Below are positions 39,165 to 48,556 of a stretch of 64,000 nucleotides of DNA, in pieces. The stretch's first letter is position 1. The number at the start of each line of letters is the position of its first letter. The DNA comes from an uncultured Cohaesibacter sp. (GTDB lineage Bacteria > Pseudomonadota > Alphaproteobacteria > Rhizobiales > Cohaesibacteraceae): assembly GCF_963676275.1 (NCBI RefSeq), contig NZ_OY781091.1, forward strand, positions 4,545,001 to 4,609,000, in the 5' to 3' direction. Below the pieces are notes generated by a model. The model was not told the origin of the DNA. It made no database searches and worked only from the letters and a program-made list of their open reading frames with translations. The position numbers and the translations under genes are program-made.

Positions 39165-40475
39165 ATGAACAAGCAACTTGCTCAATCCCTGACAAAAGAG
39201 CTGCGTTTCCACCTGATTGTGGCGCTCATACTGACCCTGATCATCATTGGCGGACTGGGGGTCTCGAGTGCCTATTCAGACATTTCCAGCGCCGTTATCG
39301 CCTCCGGATCGGTTGTCGTTGAAGGCAACCGCAAAAGAGTGCAACATCAGGATGGCGGAATCGTGCAGGAAATCAACGTCCGCGAAGGCGATCATGTCAC
39401 GGCTGGGGAAATCCTGATCCGCCTTGACGACACCTCGACCCGCGCCAATCTGGCGATCATCACCAAGCATCTGGCACAGTTGCGTGCCGCCGAGGCCCGC
39501 CTTGTCTCAGAGCGGGCCGGACTGGATGACATTGCCTTCCCCCCCTTTGATCCCGGCGTGCTCAGCCAAAGCGAAATGGAAGATCTGCACAAGAGCCACT
39601 TGCAGCTATTGCGCTCCAAGCGCAAGGCTCTGGCGGGCAACAAGAGCCAGCTCAAGGAGCAGATCAACCAGATCAAAACCCAGATAGATGGCCTTGAAGT
39701 CCAGCGGCTCGCCAAGAATGACGAGATCAGCTTCATTCAGGCGGACATCACGGCCAATGAAACCTTGCTCGAAAAGCAGCTCGTGACCAACTCCAAGGTC
39801 AACAGCATGAAGCGCGAAAAGGCCGAGCTGGAAGGGGAATATGGTGCCTTCGTCTCCGATATTGCCCAGCTGAAACAGGCGATCAGCGAAAAGGAATTCC
39901 AGATCGTTCAGCTGGACGAGAATTATCGATCCTCGGTGCTGGAAGAATATCACGAGACTGAAACCCAGATTGCCCAGCTTGAGCAGCAGGAGATCGCGGC
40001 GCGCGAACAGCTCCAGCATATGGAGATCAAGGCGCCCCAGGATGGTCGAGTGCTGCAATTGGCCGTTCACACCATTGGAGCGGTGATCACGCCGGGCGAA
40101 ACCATTATGGTGATTGTGCCCTCCCGCGACAAGCTGGTGATTGAGGCTCAGGTCAGCCCCTCCCAGATTGACCGCCTGACACCCGATCAGGATGCCCGCC
40201 TGCGGTTCCCCGCCTTTGACCGTCGCACCACTCCCGAACTGGACGGCACGCTCAAGCTCATCTCCGCAGACCGCATCGTCGACAGCAGCACGGACACGGC
40301 CTATTATCTGGTGCGGATCAGCATCAATGAAGGGGAACTGGATCGGCTCGAAGGCAAGATACTGGTTCCGGGCATGCCGGTGGAAGTGTATCTGCAAACC
40401 GGATACCGAAGCATAATGTCCTATCTGATCAAGCCGATGGCTGATCAGATCACCCATGCATTCAAGGAACGATAA
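39165..40475 (+). CDS. Type I secretion membrane-fusion protein (HlyD/PrtE-like)
   Basis: A 436-residue inner-membrane-anchored adaptor. It has one helix near residues 16-40, lipoyl-like half-motifs (GGIVQEINVREGDHVTAGEILIRLDD and IKAPQDGRVLQLAVHTIGAVITPGE) and a long coiled-coil hairpin from about 95 to 290. The beta-barrel and C-terminal region end in VPGMPVEVYLQTGYRSIMSYLIKPM, the HlyD-family end motif. It bridges the ABC exporter to a TolC-type channel. Confidence 0.93.
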   Translation: MNKQLAQSLTKELRFHLIVALILTLIIIGGLGVSSAYSDISSAVIASGSVVVEGNRKRVQHQDGGIVQEINVREGDHVTAGEILIRLDDTSTRANLAIITKHLAQLRAAEARLVSERAGLDDIAFPPFDPGVLSQSEMEDLHKSHLQLLRSKRKALAGNKSQLKEQINQIKTQIDGLEVQRLAKNDEISFIQADITANETLLEKQLVTNSKVNSMKREKAELEGEYGAFVSDIAQLKQAISEKEFQIVQLDENYRSSVLEEYHETETQIAQLEQQEIAAREQLQHMEIKAPQDGRVLQLAVHTIGAVITPGETIMVIVPSRDKLVIEAQVSPSQIDRLTPDQDARLRFPAFDRRTTPELDGTLKLISADRIVDSSTDTAYYLVRISINEGELDRLEGKILVPGMPVEVYLQTGYRSIMSYLIKPMADQITHAFKER

Positions 40476-40573
40476 GGGCAAGAAGAGAGGTGGCCCCGCC
40501 ACTTCCTTCTGCGCGCTTCTGCTTCTTTTCGCTTGCCCATTCTCTGCTCCTCTTCGAGCAATAGGCGCAGAAA

Positions 40574-40606
40574 AAAAGCGGCACCCGGTCAGCCGATGCC
40601 GCTTTT
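40574..40606. terminator. Bidirectional terminator between HlyD and RTX2 genes
   Basis: AAAAGCGGCA and TGCCGCTTTT form a 10-bp stem with a 13-base loop. The seven A bases on its left give a strong T-run for minus-strand transcripts leaving RTX2. The TTTT on its right serves plus-strand transcripts leaving the fusion-protein gene. Confidence 0.8.
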
Positions 40607-40618
40607 CCGCCCGATGCA

Positions 40619-40640
40619 GGCAGGCCCGGCAGGGCCTGCC
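40619..40640. repeat. GC-rich hairpin next to the RTX2 stop
   Basis: GGCAGGCCC and GGGCCTGCC form a 9-bp stem with loop GGCA, 10 bases beyond the RTX2 stop. With the neighbouring terminator it gives a tandem hairpin pair at this convergent junction; it may add pausing or protect the 3' end. Confidence 0.55.
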
Positions 40641-40649
40641 ATTACCCAA

Positions 40650-43600
40650 TCAGAGAATAACATCCCCGGCATTCAAACCGTTGATATTATTGATCTGGAT
40701 TTCAAAATCAGCGGTCAGGTTACCATTCACATCACCGCGCAGCACGATATCGGAACCGGTATCCACCCACCAGACCGAGTAGGCCTTGGCCACATGCCCA
40801 TTGAAGCTGAAGGCCTGATTGCCTCCGACCGAGTTGTTGGCGTCAATACCGGCCAGATCAACCTTGTCTTCTCCACTGTCAAACTGGAAGATCTTGTCGC
40901 GCAGCGCAGCGCCGACACGACTTTCTGATATGGCATTGAAATCAAAGACATCACGAGCCTTGTCGATACCGGCATACATGCGGTCCATACCGGTGCCACC
41001 ATTCATGACGTCAGCACCAAGATTCCCCTGCAACACGTCATTGCCGACATTGCCATTGAGGCGGTCATTGCCATTGCCACCAATCAGCGTGTCATTGCCC
41101 TTGAAGCCGCTCATGGTGTCATGGCCATTCAGCCCCTTGAGAATATTGTTGCCATCATTACCGGTAATCTGGTTCCCCATCCCATTGCCGGTTCCATCCA
41201 GATTGGCCTTGCCCGTCAGATTGAGCTTCTCAACATTGGCGCCATTGGTCGCGAGCGAGAAACTGGCCGAGCTGTTGACCTGATCAACACCGCTCTTGCC
41301 AGCTTCGACCACCATGTCTCCCGACTTGTCGACAAAATAGATGTCGTTGCCAGCACCGCCGCGCATCACATCCAGCCCGGCACCGCCATAAAGCTTGTCG
41401 TTGCCGCCGCCACCATTGAGCACGTCATTGCCACCACCACCATTCAGGATATCATTGCCGTTGCCGCCATCCAGCACGTCATTGCCATTATTGCCATAGA
41501 GCTTGTCATTGCCCCCATAGCCATAAAGCAGATTTCTGCCACCATTGCCGGAAATCACGTTGGCCAGAGCATTTCCGGTCCCGTTCAGATTGGCAGAACC
41601 CAGCAGATTGAGCTGCTCGACATTGGCGCCATCCTCAGCCAGACTGAAGGAGATGTGCGAATTGATCTTGTCAATGCCACCTCTGGCATATTCCGTAACG
41701 GTATCCCTGCCCATATCGACATAATAAATGTCGTTTCCGGCACCTCCGGTCATGTCATCAGCTCCGGCACCGCCGAAGATGACATCAGCACCAGACATGC
41801 CGAAGAGCGTATCATCTCCCGCACCACCATGCAGACGATCATTGCCACCATGGCCCTGAATGGTATCATTACCGTCATTGCCGAAAATCACATCATTGCC
41901 ATCTCCGGGCGCTCCATTGGTCAGGGTAACGCCAACCTGAGCGGTCGTATGGGCTGGATCAGAGGCAACCATCCGTACCGCGATCCGGTCATTGGCGGAG
42001 GTGGACAGGCCATCAACGGTCGCAGAATAGCGCAGCCCCAAAGGTGTTGACGTGAATTCATTGGGCAGAACCGTCTCAACGACGCGCCCATTGACCAGAA
42101 TCTCGATACGCGCGACTTCGTTGGCCTGAACTGGCGCACCAGACAAGCTGGTTGTCAGGGCGGAAGGAGTCAGAACCCGCTCCGAACTGTCATTATCGAT
42201 GCCATCATCAAGCAGGTCGAGAACCTCGATATTCGCACCACTACCCAATCCGATTGCCCGGATATTGGCATTCAGGCCATTGGCCGCAAGCAGGGTGTCC
42301 ACCTCGTCGGTATAGCTGTAGGTATTGTCCGGCGCCCCGTCCGACATGAAGAAGACGTGATTTTCACCCGGGCCCATGCTGTTCAAAGCAGCGATTGTCT
42401 GTTGCAATGCTGCCTCGAAATTGGTGGTTCCCTTATCAGTGAGGCTTTCCAGAACAGAACTAACATCGCCACCGACGGTACCATTGTAAACGACAGAGGC
42501 GGAGCTTTCAAAAGCGACCACGGCCAGACTGGATCCGGCCAATCCGCCAGCGATCAGGGATTGCGTCAAGGATTCATAGGCTGCGATAGCACCATCAAGC
42601 AACGTGTTTGAATAGCCGTCGCCATTCATGTCTGCTACGGTTTCGTTGCCGTAAAAGCTGCCACTCATCGAGCCGGATATATCGATCACATAGACCAGAT
42701 TGAATTCCGACGATTGCACCGCATCACGACTGATGAAGCCCGAGACGTCAATTGAGCTGGCATTTGTCGTTGCAGGCAAAGTGGCAGAAACGGAAAGCTG
42801 CTGCTTGGTACTGGGCACAGTGACCGTATCGGTCAGGGTTTGCAGATTGTCATCATCCCCCAAGATATAGTCATCGCCAGCACCACCCAGAATGACATCG
42901 GAGCCCGCGCCGCCCGAAATTGTATCTGCCCCGTCATAGCCATTGATGATGTCATCGCCGCGCCCGCCATTGATCGTGTCGGCAAGATCGGTTCCCTCAA
43001 GAAAATCGACGCCATTGCTCCCATTGATCGGATTTTCCACTCCCAGTTCAAAAACCGAGAGCCCGCTCTCCGCCCCTCCGGTCGCGACAACAAAGCTGCG
43101 CCCCTCAACAGTGACGAACGTTGAATAGTCGGTACTGCCCAGATAGGTCTCGCTGCTATCGGCAAAGGAGTCCACAAGGGTTAATGAGCCATCATCACCA
43201 ACCGAGAAATAGCTCAGCGTGTTTGAATCGGATCCGTTTGCCATCAGATAGGTCTGGCCATCAAGCGTGAAGCTTTCCAGATCCCAGACCCCGTCCAGAA
43301 CGGAATTATTGCTTGCAGATGTATTGAAAACATTGGTCAAGATACCGTTGGCATTAACGGAAAAGACGCTGATGCCATCATCGGAATATCCGCTGACAAA
43401 GAGATAGGTCGTGCCGTTGACCGTGGCTGTTTCGACCTCTACGGCGGAGGCGAGATTGAGATCGGCGCTATCGGTCAGACTGTTTGTCAGTGTCAGGGTT
43501 CCATTGCTGTTCAGACGAAGAACCGAAACAGCATTTTCGGATTGCCCAGCGACAAATATAAAGGAATTCCCGCCGATAACGGCACTGGCAACGCCCATTG

Positions 43601-44147
43601 CGCCATCAAAACCAAAGCCCGAATTGCCTGTATCATCATAATTGGCGGTATTGACCAATGTACCATCGCTAGCGATTCTGAAAACGCTGACACCGTCATC
43701 ATAGTAGCCACCGGCAATGAGAAACTGGTTGGATCCCGAAGCAATCACGCTCATGCTGCCCGCGGTTCCGTCCAGCTCCAGAGCCGTGGTATCCGCAATC
43801 GACTGAACGAAGGTCAAACTGCCATCGGCATTGACCTTGAAAGATGAAATGCTGTCATCATATCGGCTGTTGGCAAACAGATAGGTGGAGCCCCCGATCG
43901 TTGCCGAAGTCAGGGTCGCAACTCCGCTCAGCAGGCTGTTTGCATCATCGGAAAACATCTCAATCCGGGTCATTGACCCGTCGGCCTCCAGCTCATATGC
44001 AACAATCGAAGAATTTTGACCTGTAACATATATGTAGGAATGGCCACCGAGCGAAATGCTATGCACACCATAGGCGACATAAAGACCATTGCCATAATCT
44101 GTCAGATTGAACCGGTTCACGAGTTCACTTCGAATACCCGCAGCCAT
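40650..44147 (-). CDS. Multidomain RTX protein with beta-propeller and VWA domain (RTX2)
   Basis: About 1165 residues. Residues 1-375 are seven-fold-like repeats (patterns such as YVTGQNSSIVAYELEADGS and SVFRIASDGTL), suggesting a beta-propeller. A first RTX block (about 385-430) is followed by a VWA domain (about 455-690) with MIDAS residues Asp489, Ser491 and Ser493 in DISGSMS and a later SDGAPD. Further RTX blocks and two approximately 90-residue modules (GGAGNDIYYVD...LNLLGSANLNGTGN) lead to a C-terminal secretion domain ending DVIL that matches RTX1. GGGGAGAAGG fixes the start; no N-terminal signal peptide. Likely exported by the adjacent type I system as a Ca-binding adhesin or matrix protein. 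Confidence 0.88.
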   Translation of the reverse strand: MAAGIRSELVNRFNLTDYGNGLYVAYGVHSISLGGHSYIYVTGQNSSIVAYELEADGSMTRIEMFSDDANSLLSGVATLTSATIGGSTYLFANSRYDDSISSFKVNADGSLTFVQSIADTTALELDGTAGSMSVIASGSNQFLIAGGYYDDGVSVFRIASDGTLVNTANYDDTGNSGFGFDGAMGVASAVIGGNSFIFVAGQSENAVSVLRLNSNGTLTLTNSLTDSADLNLASAVEVETATVNGTTYLFVSGYSDDGISVFSVNANGILTNVFNTSASNNSVLDGVWDLESFTLDGQTYLMANGSDSNTLSYFSVGDDGSLTLVDSFADSSETYLGSTDYSTFVTVEGRSFVVATGGAESGLSVFELGVENPINGSNGVDFLEGTDLADTINGGRGDDIINGYDGADTISGGAGSDVILGGAGDDYILGDDDNLQTLTDTVTVPSTKQQLSVSATLPATTNASSIDVSGFISRDAVQSSEFNLVYVIDISGSMSGSFYGNETVADMNGDGYSNTLLDGAIAAYESLTQSLIAGGLAGSSLAVVAFESSASVVYNGTVGGDVSSVLESLTDKGTTNFEAALQQTIAALNSMGPGENHVFFMSDGAPDNTYSYTDEVDTLLAANGLNANIRAIGLGSGANIEVLDLLDDGIDNDSSERVLTPSALTTSLSGAPVQANEVARIEILVNGRVVETVLPNEFTSTPLGLRYSATVDGLSTSANDRIAVRMVASDPAHTTAQVGVTLTNGAPGDGNDVIFGNDGNDTIQGHGGNDRLHGGAGDDTLFGMSGADVIFGGAGADDMTGGAGNDIYYVDMGRDTVTEYARGGIDKINSHISFSLAEDGANVEQLNLLGSANLNGTGNALANVISGNGGRNLLYGYGGNDKLYGNNGNDVLDGGNGNDILNGGGGNDVLNGGGGNDKLYGGAGLDVMRGGAGNDIYFVDKSGDMVVEAGKSGVDQVNSSASFSLATNGANVEKLNLTGKANLDGTGNGMGNQITGNDGNNILKGLNGHDTMSGFKGNDTLIGGNGNDRLNGNVGNDVLQGNLGADVMNGGTGMDRMYAGIDKARDVFDFNAISESRVGAALRDKIFQFDSGEDKVDLAGIDANNSVGGNQAFSFNGHVAKAYSVWWVDTGSDIVLRGDVNGNLTADFEIQINNINGLNAGDVIL

Positions 44148-44505
44148 TGCCTTCTCCCCCCTAGAAACAGGCATATTTGAAAAATGAGTTGCCAGTTTAA
44201 CGTTCAAAAATACAAGAAAATTGCACGTTAATATTGCATTTACCCATTTTTGTGTCAATTTGACAATAAATATGTCAAAACTTTGAGGGATGCTAACATA
44301 CTGTTTTATATATATAATTATGGATATCAGTCATGAAATACTAATACAACTGCCCTATGGGGATTGTGTTTTATTTACTTATATTTCCAGTTGAAATAAT
44401 TAGAAATAATATAATGTGCCCCGGATTCTTCTCGGTGCCAATAGGCTTCCTTGAATAGGCATATGAAGCCATGCAAACAAGGATTGGTCAGGCCAATCAT
44501 GCCCG
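44148..44505. other. AT-rich spacer between RTX2 and btaB
   Basis: About 360 bases, very AT-rich, with no plausible gene. It should hold the RTX2 promoter. Close to btaB a small stem (GATTGG 44482-44487 with CCAATC 44493-44498) followed on the minus strand by CTTGTTTG may terminate the btaAB transcript weakly. Confidence 0.5.
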
Positions 44506-45186
44506 TCAGTGCAGGCGGACCACGGCAAGTTGGGCATAATGACGATAGAGATATCTGTGCCTGAGTTGCAGACTATATTGCCCCTGAAGAGCCTCTAGCG
44601 CACCGGGCAGATCTCTGCGCGGAAAAACATGAAATTTCTCCAGCCACTTGCTCAGCAGCATGTCAAAAATCTTTGGCAAGCGGGCCTGATCGCCAAAGTC
44701 GACCAGATGCAGGCAACCGCCGGGAGCCAGATGCCGCAGGGCCTCGCCGAGCGCCATTTGCCAATCCGGTATCATCGAAAGGCTATAGGACATGACGATA
44801 TGATCAAAAGCGGCGCGGCCAAAAAGAATGGATGGTTCGAATGAGCAGGCATTGGCCTGCGCAAGACAGGCGCGATCACCCAGCTTGCGCCTTGCCGTCA
44901 GGAGCATCTCTTCCGATATATCAAGCCCATAGAGATGCGTTGCCGGATAACGCCTGCCGATCAGATCAAGATTGCGCCCGGTGCCGCAGGCGATCTCGAG
45001 AATATGAGCACCATCCTTCGGCTCCATATCCCGGATCAGGCGATCACGCCCCAGCAGATAATATTTGCGGGTAAGATCATAGATCAGCCTCTGATAGCGA
45101 TAGATATCATCCATCAGCCCGGCCTGCATATCCTCTGGCACCGTATCTTTTGAAACGGCATCTTCCGACCCAGTCAACCCGGCCAT
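44506..45186 (-). CDS. btaB: Betaine-lipid N-methyltransferase BtaB
   Basis: A 226-residue class I SAM-dependent methyltransferase: motif I is LEIACGTGRNLDLIG, the acidic residue after beta-2 is in LYGLDISEEML, and motif IV lies near HIVMSYSLSMIPDW. Four bases after btaA and in the same orientation, it is expected to methylate diacylglyceryl-homoserine three times, giving diacylglyceryl-trimethylhomoserine (DGTS). Assignment depends mainly on the btaA neighbour, since methyltransferases of this class look alike. Confidence 0.88.
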   Translation of the reverse strand: MAGLTGSEDAVSKDTVPEDMQAGLMDDIYRYQRLIYDLTRKYYLLGRDRLIRDMEPKDGAHILEIACGTGRNLDLIGRRYPATHLYGLDISEEMLLTARRKLGDRACLAQANACSFEPSILFGRAAFDHIVMSYSLSMIPDWQMALGEALRHLAPGGCLHLVDFGDQARLPKIFDMLLSKWLEKFHVFPRRDLPGALEALQGQYSLQLRHRYLYRHYAQLAVVRLH

Positions 45187-45190
45187 GAGC

Positions 45191-46417
45191 TTATCCCTTC
45201 AAGCGGTAGAGATGCACACCGCCATAGATGGCCGAGCGATCCTGTCGGGTGGCAAGCAGGGAGGCATCGGCATCATAGTGCCAGTGATCGAGCAAATGAC
45301 TGGAAACCCGCCCCGGCAGGATATCGTCCACCCCGCCGGTTCGGAACAGAACCCGCGCGCCGGGCTTTGCAGTCCGTGTAATCTCGGTCCATAGCTCATT
45401 CAATTGCCGGTCGTTCATCCAGTCTTGCGCATCAAGTAGAACAAAAACGCTCTTGCTGGCATTCGACTGGGTCGCAAGCATTTCGGTGATCGACTGATTG
45501 AGAATGCGCACCCGGTCAACGCCAGCCCGGAGCCGCTCGAAATTATCCGCTTCCAGATAGGGAGGAACCGGTCCATTGCCGTCCGGCGCATAGCCGCGAT
45601 TGGCAGCCTGCCAGGCAAAATAATTGTCCTGAATGGGAAAATCACAAAACAGCTTGCGCGTCCTTTCCTTCAGAACTGCGACAATGTCGCCGTCCTGATC
45701 AGCCGCCAGCTTTTCATATTGCGCGGGCGGAATGCCCAGCCCGAAGAGCATCGAGCGGCGACGGGCAAGGAACCGCACCAGCTTCGCTTCAAACAGCGGC
45801 GCAATCTGCTCTTCAAAAAACCGCTGCTGATCCGCCATCGTTTCCGCTGCAAGCAGCTTTTGGAACCGCACCCGCCCGATGCGGGCAACCAGATGCACCA
45901 GCCCGATGAATCGCCCCAGCAATCCATGCCGGTAAAAACCTTTCGCGAACATATGCTTGCGCTTGCCGACAAGCCGCATGCCGTCCCAGTATTTCAGGCT
46001 TTGCGCATCAAGTTCCGGCGCGATATATCGATCAAAATTGACGACATTGCCTGCGCGATCCGCATGGCCGAAAAAGTCATAAAAGCTCGCCTGATCGGGA
46101 AGATGGGCCGCAGCGGTCAGTTTGAGCCGGTTCAGGGCCACATGCGCCGGAGACAGATCCACCGCATCAATCGAAGCAGGTTGCACACAGAGATAGGACA
46201 TCACATTGCATCCGCCCGAAGCAATGCAGACCAGATGATCCTCTTGCGTCAATGCCAGCGCAGTCATGTCGGCAACAGGGTCTTCCCAGATTTGGGCATA
46301 GACCAATCCGCGAAAGAATCGGCCGAAAACATGCTCCAGAATACCTTCCTGAGAATGCGTGGCATCGGGATTGACCACTAGGGCGATGCGTTCCTTAACC
46401 GACAAAGACTGGTCCAT
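45191..46417 (-). CDS. btaA: Diacylglycerol 3-amino-3-carboxypropyltransferase BtaA
   Basis: A 408-residue DUF3419 protein. Family marks are FRGLVYAQIWEDPVADMTAL at residues about 34-53, a SAM-binding CIASGGCNVMSYL, and AVDLSPAHVALNRLKL. It transfers the 3-amino-3-carboxypropyl group of SAM to diacylglycerol to make diacylglyceryl-homoserine. In bacteria the pathway replaces phospholipids during phosphate limitation. AGGATG with 4-base spacing precedes the ATG. With btaB it is a complete two-gene betaine-lipid pathway. Confidence 0.94.
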   Translation of the reverse strand: MDQSLSVKERIALVVNPDATHSQEGILEHVFGRFFRGLVYAQIWEDPVADMTALALTQEDHLVCIASGGCNVMSYLCVQPASIDAVDLSPAHVALNRLKLTAAAHLPDQASFYDFFGHADRAGNVVNFDRYIAPELDAQSLKYWDGMRLVGKRKHMFAKGFYRHGLLGRFIGLVHLVARIGRVRFQKLLAAETMADQQRFFEEQIAPLFEAKLVRFLARRRSMLFGLGIPPAQYEKLAADQDGDIVAVLKERTRKLFCDFPIQDNYFAWQAANRGYAPDGNGPVPPYLEADNFERLRAGVDRVRILNQSITEMLATQSNASKSVFVLLDAQDWMNDRQLNELWTEITRTAKPGARVLFRTGGVDDILPGRVSSHLLDHWHYDADASLLATRQDRSAIYGGVHLYRLKG

Positions 46418-46750
46418 TTGACATCCTGTAACTCGGGCAACCCAGAGAAAGTCGAGCCTGGCCAGACACCTGACCCTTTCTCCGGCAGCACCTTAAAAAT
46501 GAGCTGCCCACACCTGTCATTCCGGCAAAACCACGCAACGTGAGCCTCAAGCCGACACGGCATGCAACATAGTGACAGCGCCTCAATCATCCCTGTTCGA
46601 ATATTTCGCCAATGTTACAGTTGAATGACCCAATGCAGGAATTACCAAGCTCCTTTGCTGCCCGGCGTTAAATAAATGCAGCATTGCAGATAGCGCATGT
46701 GTGGAATGCCCACTCCAAAATGCAAGTTTCTTGACAAGTGAATATATTTG
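46418..46750. other. Divergent control region between btaA and the RpiR gene
   Basis: About 330 bases with no credible gene; short open frames here have no family features. It must contain the btaA promoter (leftward) and the RpiR-gene promoter (rightward). A PhoB-box-like element lies at 46614-46631 and a TTGACA at 46731-46736. Confidence 0.55.
46614..46631 (-). promoter_or_regulatory. Possible PhoB box upstream of btaA
   Basis: On the minus strand, GGGTCAT-TCAA-CTGTAAC has the 7-4-7 spacing of the Pho box and matches CTGTCAT at 5 of 7 bases in each half. It lies 197 bases before the btaA ATG. Regulation of btaA by PhoB is known in rhizobia; this particular site is a weak match. Confidence 0.35.
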
Positions 46751-47677
46751 ATGAAAAACTGTCAAAAACCTGAATTGATTGATGATCGTTCCATGTCCGC
46801 TCCATTATCCTTGCAAGCCCGCCTTACCGAAGCCTCCGAAAAGGGATCCCGCTCCCATTGCGCGATTGCCCGCTTCATGCTGGCCCGCTTCAAGGATCTG
46901 CCCTTTGAAACGGCAGCCTCTCTGGCCGAGAAGGTACAGGTCAGCGAGGCGAGCGTCGGTCGCTTCTGCCGTGCCATCGGCTATGCCAATCTCAAAGATC
47001 TCAAGGAGCATCTCAAGGACGATATCGGCGATCAGCCATGGCTGATAAAAGACCGGCTCGATGCCTTGCGAAGCGCACCGGGCCTAAGGCAGGAACGCCT
47101 GTCTCAGGGGCTGGAGGCGGAAATCGCCGGTCTGGTGGAAGTATATGAACTGGCCCGGACGCCCGAGTGGCAAAAAACCGTTGCCCGTCTGGCACAATGC
47201 CCGAAGGTTTATGTCGTCGGCTTCCAGACCGAACGGGGCCTCGGCGCCTATTTTGCCCATCAGTTGCAATATGTTCGCCCCGGCATTGAATTTGTCGACC
47301 TGTCCTCGGGCAATTTCGTCGAGATTCTGGCCGAGGAAGGCGAGCGATGCCTGATCATTTTCGAAGCCCGACGCTATTCGCGGCAGGCTTTGGTGCTGGC
47401 GAGGGAGGCCCATCGAACAGGCATTCCGGTCACCATGGTCACCGACCATTTCTGCGACTGGGGCAAGGATTATTTCGCCGAGCAATATGCAGTTGCCACC
47501 CAGTTCAACCAGTTCTGGGATTCCACAGCGCATCAGGCAATTCTCGGCAATCTGATGATCAACGATATTTTTCTTTCACTGGGCGAAGGCGCAGAAGCGC
47601 GCCTCAATCAGGTGGCGCATCTATATGGCGCCTTCACCGGCCATGTGGGCAATCCGCTCACTCCGGTTTCCGAATAG
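46751..47677 (+). CDS. RpiR-family transcriptional regulator
   Basis: About 308 residues. The N-terminal HTH_6 domain (FETAASLAEKVQVSEASVGRFCRAIGYANLKDLKEHL) is followed by a SIS domain (VYVVGFQTERGLGAYFAHQL). RpiR proteins usually sense phosphosugars, but many alphaproteobacterial members stand beside amino-acid transporters. The start is uncertain: ATG 46751 is used, while an ATG 14 codons later would fit a TTGACA -35 at 46731 better. Upstream of, and probably controlling, the importer and racemase genes. Confidence 0.88.
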   Translation: MKNCQKPELIDDRSMSAPLSLQARLTEASEKGSRSHCAIARFMLARFKDLPFETAASLAEKVQVSEASVGRFCRAIGYANLKDLKEHLKDDIGDQPWLIKDRLDALRSAPGLRQERLSQGLEAEIAGLVEVYELARTPEWQKTVARLAQCPKVYVVGFQTERGLGAYFAHQLQYVRPGIEFVDLSSGNFVEILAEEGERCLIIFEARRYSRQALVLAREAHRTGIPVTMVTDHFCDWGKDYFAEQYAVATQFNQFWDSTAHQAILGNLMINDIFLSLGEGAEARLNQVAHLYGAFTGHVGNPLTPVSE

Positions 47678-47749
47678 ACAACGACATAACAATCACTTTC
47701 TACCAATCGAAGACGTAACCAACTGCAACACCATCCAAAAGGGAACAAC

Positions 47750-48526
47750 ATGAAGAAACTTGCAAAGATGATCGGTGCCACCCTGCTGTTTGCCGGGCTC
47801 GCCACCAGCGCCTATGCCGAAAAACTGCGCCTTGGCACGGAGGGTGCCTATCCTCCGTTCAACTATGTCACCTCAGAAGGCAAGATCGAGGGCTTCGACA
47901 TCGATATCGGGCTCGAACTGTGCAAACGCATTGGCGCGGAATGCGAGATCGTCGCTCAGGATTGGGACGGCATCATTCCCGGTCTTCTGGCTGATAAATA
48001 TGATTTCATCATCGCATCCATGTTCATCACCAATGAACGCAAGAAACAGGTCAATTTCACCGATCCCTACTATAAGGCGGCCATGACTCATGTGGTCCCG
48101 CAGGATTCCGATATCACCGAATTCACCAATGACGCCCTCAATGGCATGGCCATTGGCGCCCAGTCCGGCACCACTCAGGCCGATTATGCCCTTGCCATGT
48201 ATCCCGATGCGGATATCCGCCTTTATCCAACTCAAGATGAAGCCAATCTCGATATGGCATCGGGCCGCATCGATCTGATGGTCGGCGACATGCTGCCGCT
48301 GCTTGACTTCGTTGAAAAGACCGAAGACGGCAAATGCTGCAAGATTGCCGGTGAACCGATCACTGATCCGGAATTTGTCGGCGATGGCGTTGGCATTGCC
48401 CTGCGCAAGGAAGACACCGACCTGCTCGACCGCCTCAACAAGGCTCTGGCAGAAATCCGTGCAGACGGCACCTACAAGAAGATCAACGACAAATATTTCA
48501 CGATCGACATTTACACCATGAAGTAA
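47750..48526 (+). CDS. Polar amino-acid ABC transporter binding protein
   Basis: A 258-residue periplasmic protein. The signal peptide (residues 1-23, ending TSAYA) is followed by the HisJ/LAO fold: LRLGTEGAYPPFNYVTSEGKIEGFDIDIG, the ligand-clamp region IASMFITNERKKQVNFTDPYY, and IGAQSGTTQADY. Members bind lysine, arginine, ornithine, histidine, opines or related compounds. The racemase and GNAT genes downstream suggest a D-amino acid or N-acyl amino acid ligand, an inference. Confidence 0.93.
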   Translation: MKKLAKMIGATLLFAGLATSAYAEKLRLGTEGAYPPFNYVTSEGKIEGFDIDIGLELCKRIGAECEIVAQDWDGIIPGLLADKYDFIIASMFITNERKKQVNFTDPYYKAAMTHVVPQDSDITEFTNDALNGMAIGAQSGTTQADYALAMYPDADIRLYPTQDEANLDMASGRIDLMVGDMLPLLDFVEKTEDGKCCKIAGEPITDPEFVGDGVGIALRKEDTDLLDRLNKALAEIRADGTYKKINDKYFTIDIYTMK

Positions 48527-48556
48527 CCGCGAGCCCCGGTCAAAGGTGACATTTTC

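Noticed and set aside
41121-42050. A plus-strand open frame opposite RTX2
   Set aside because: The same repeat-mirroring effect as at RTX1; the minus-strand frame has the domains and the ribosome site.
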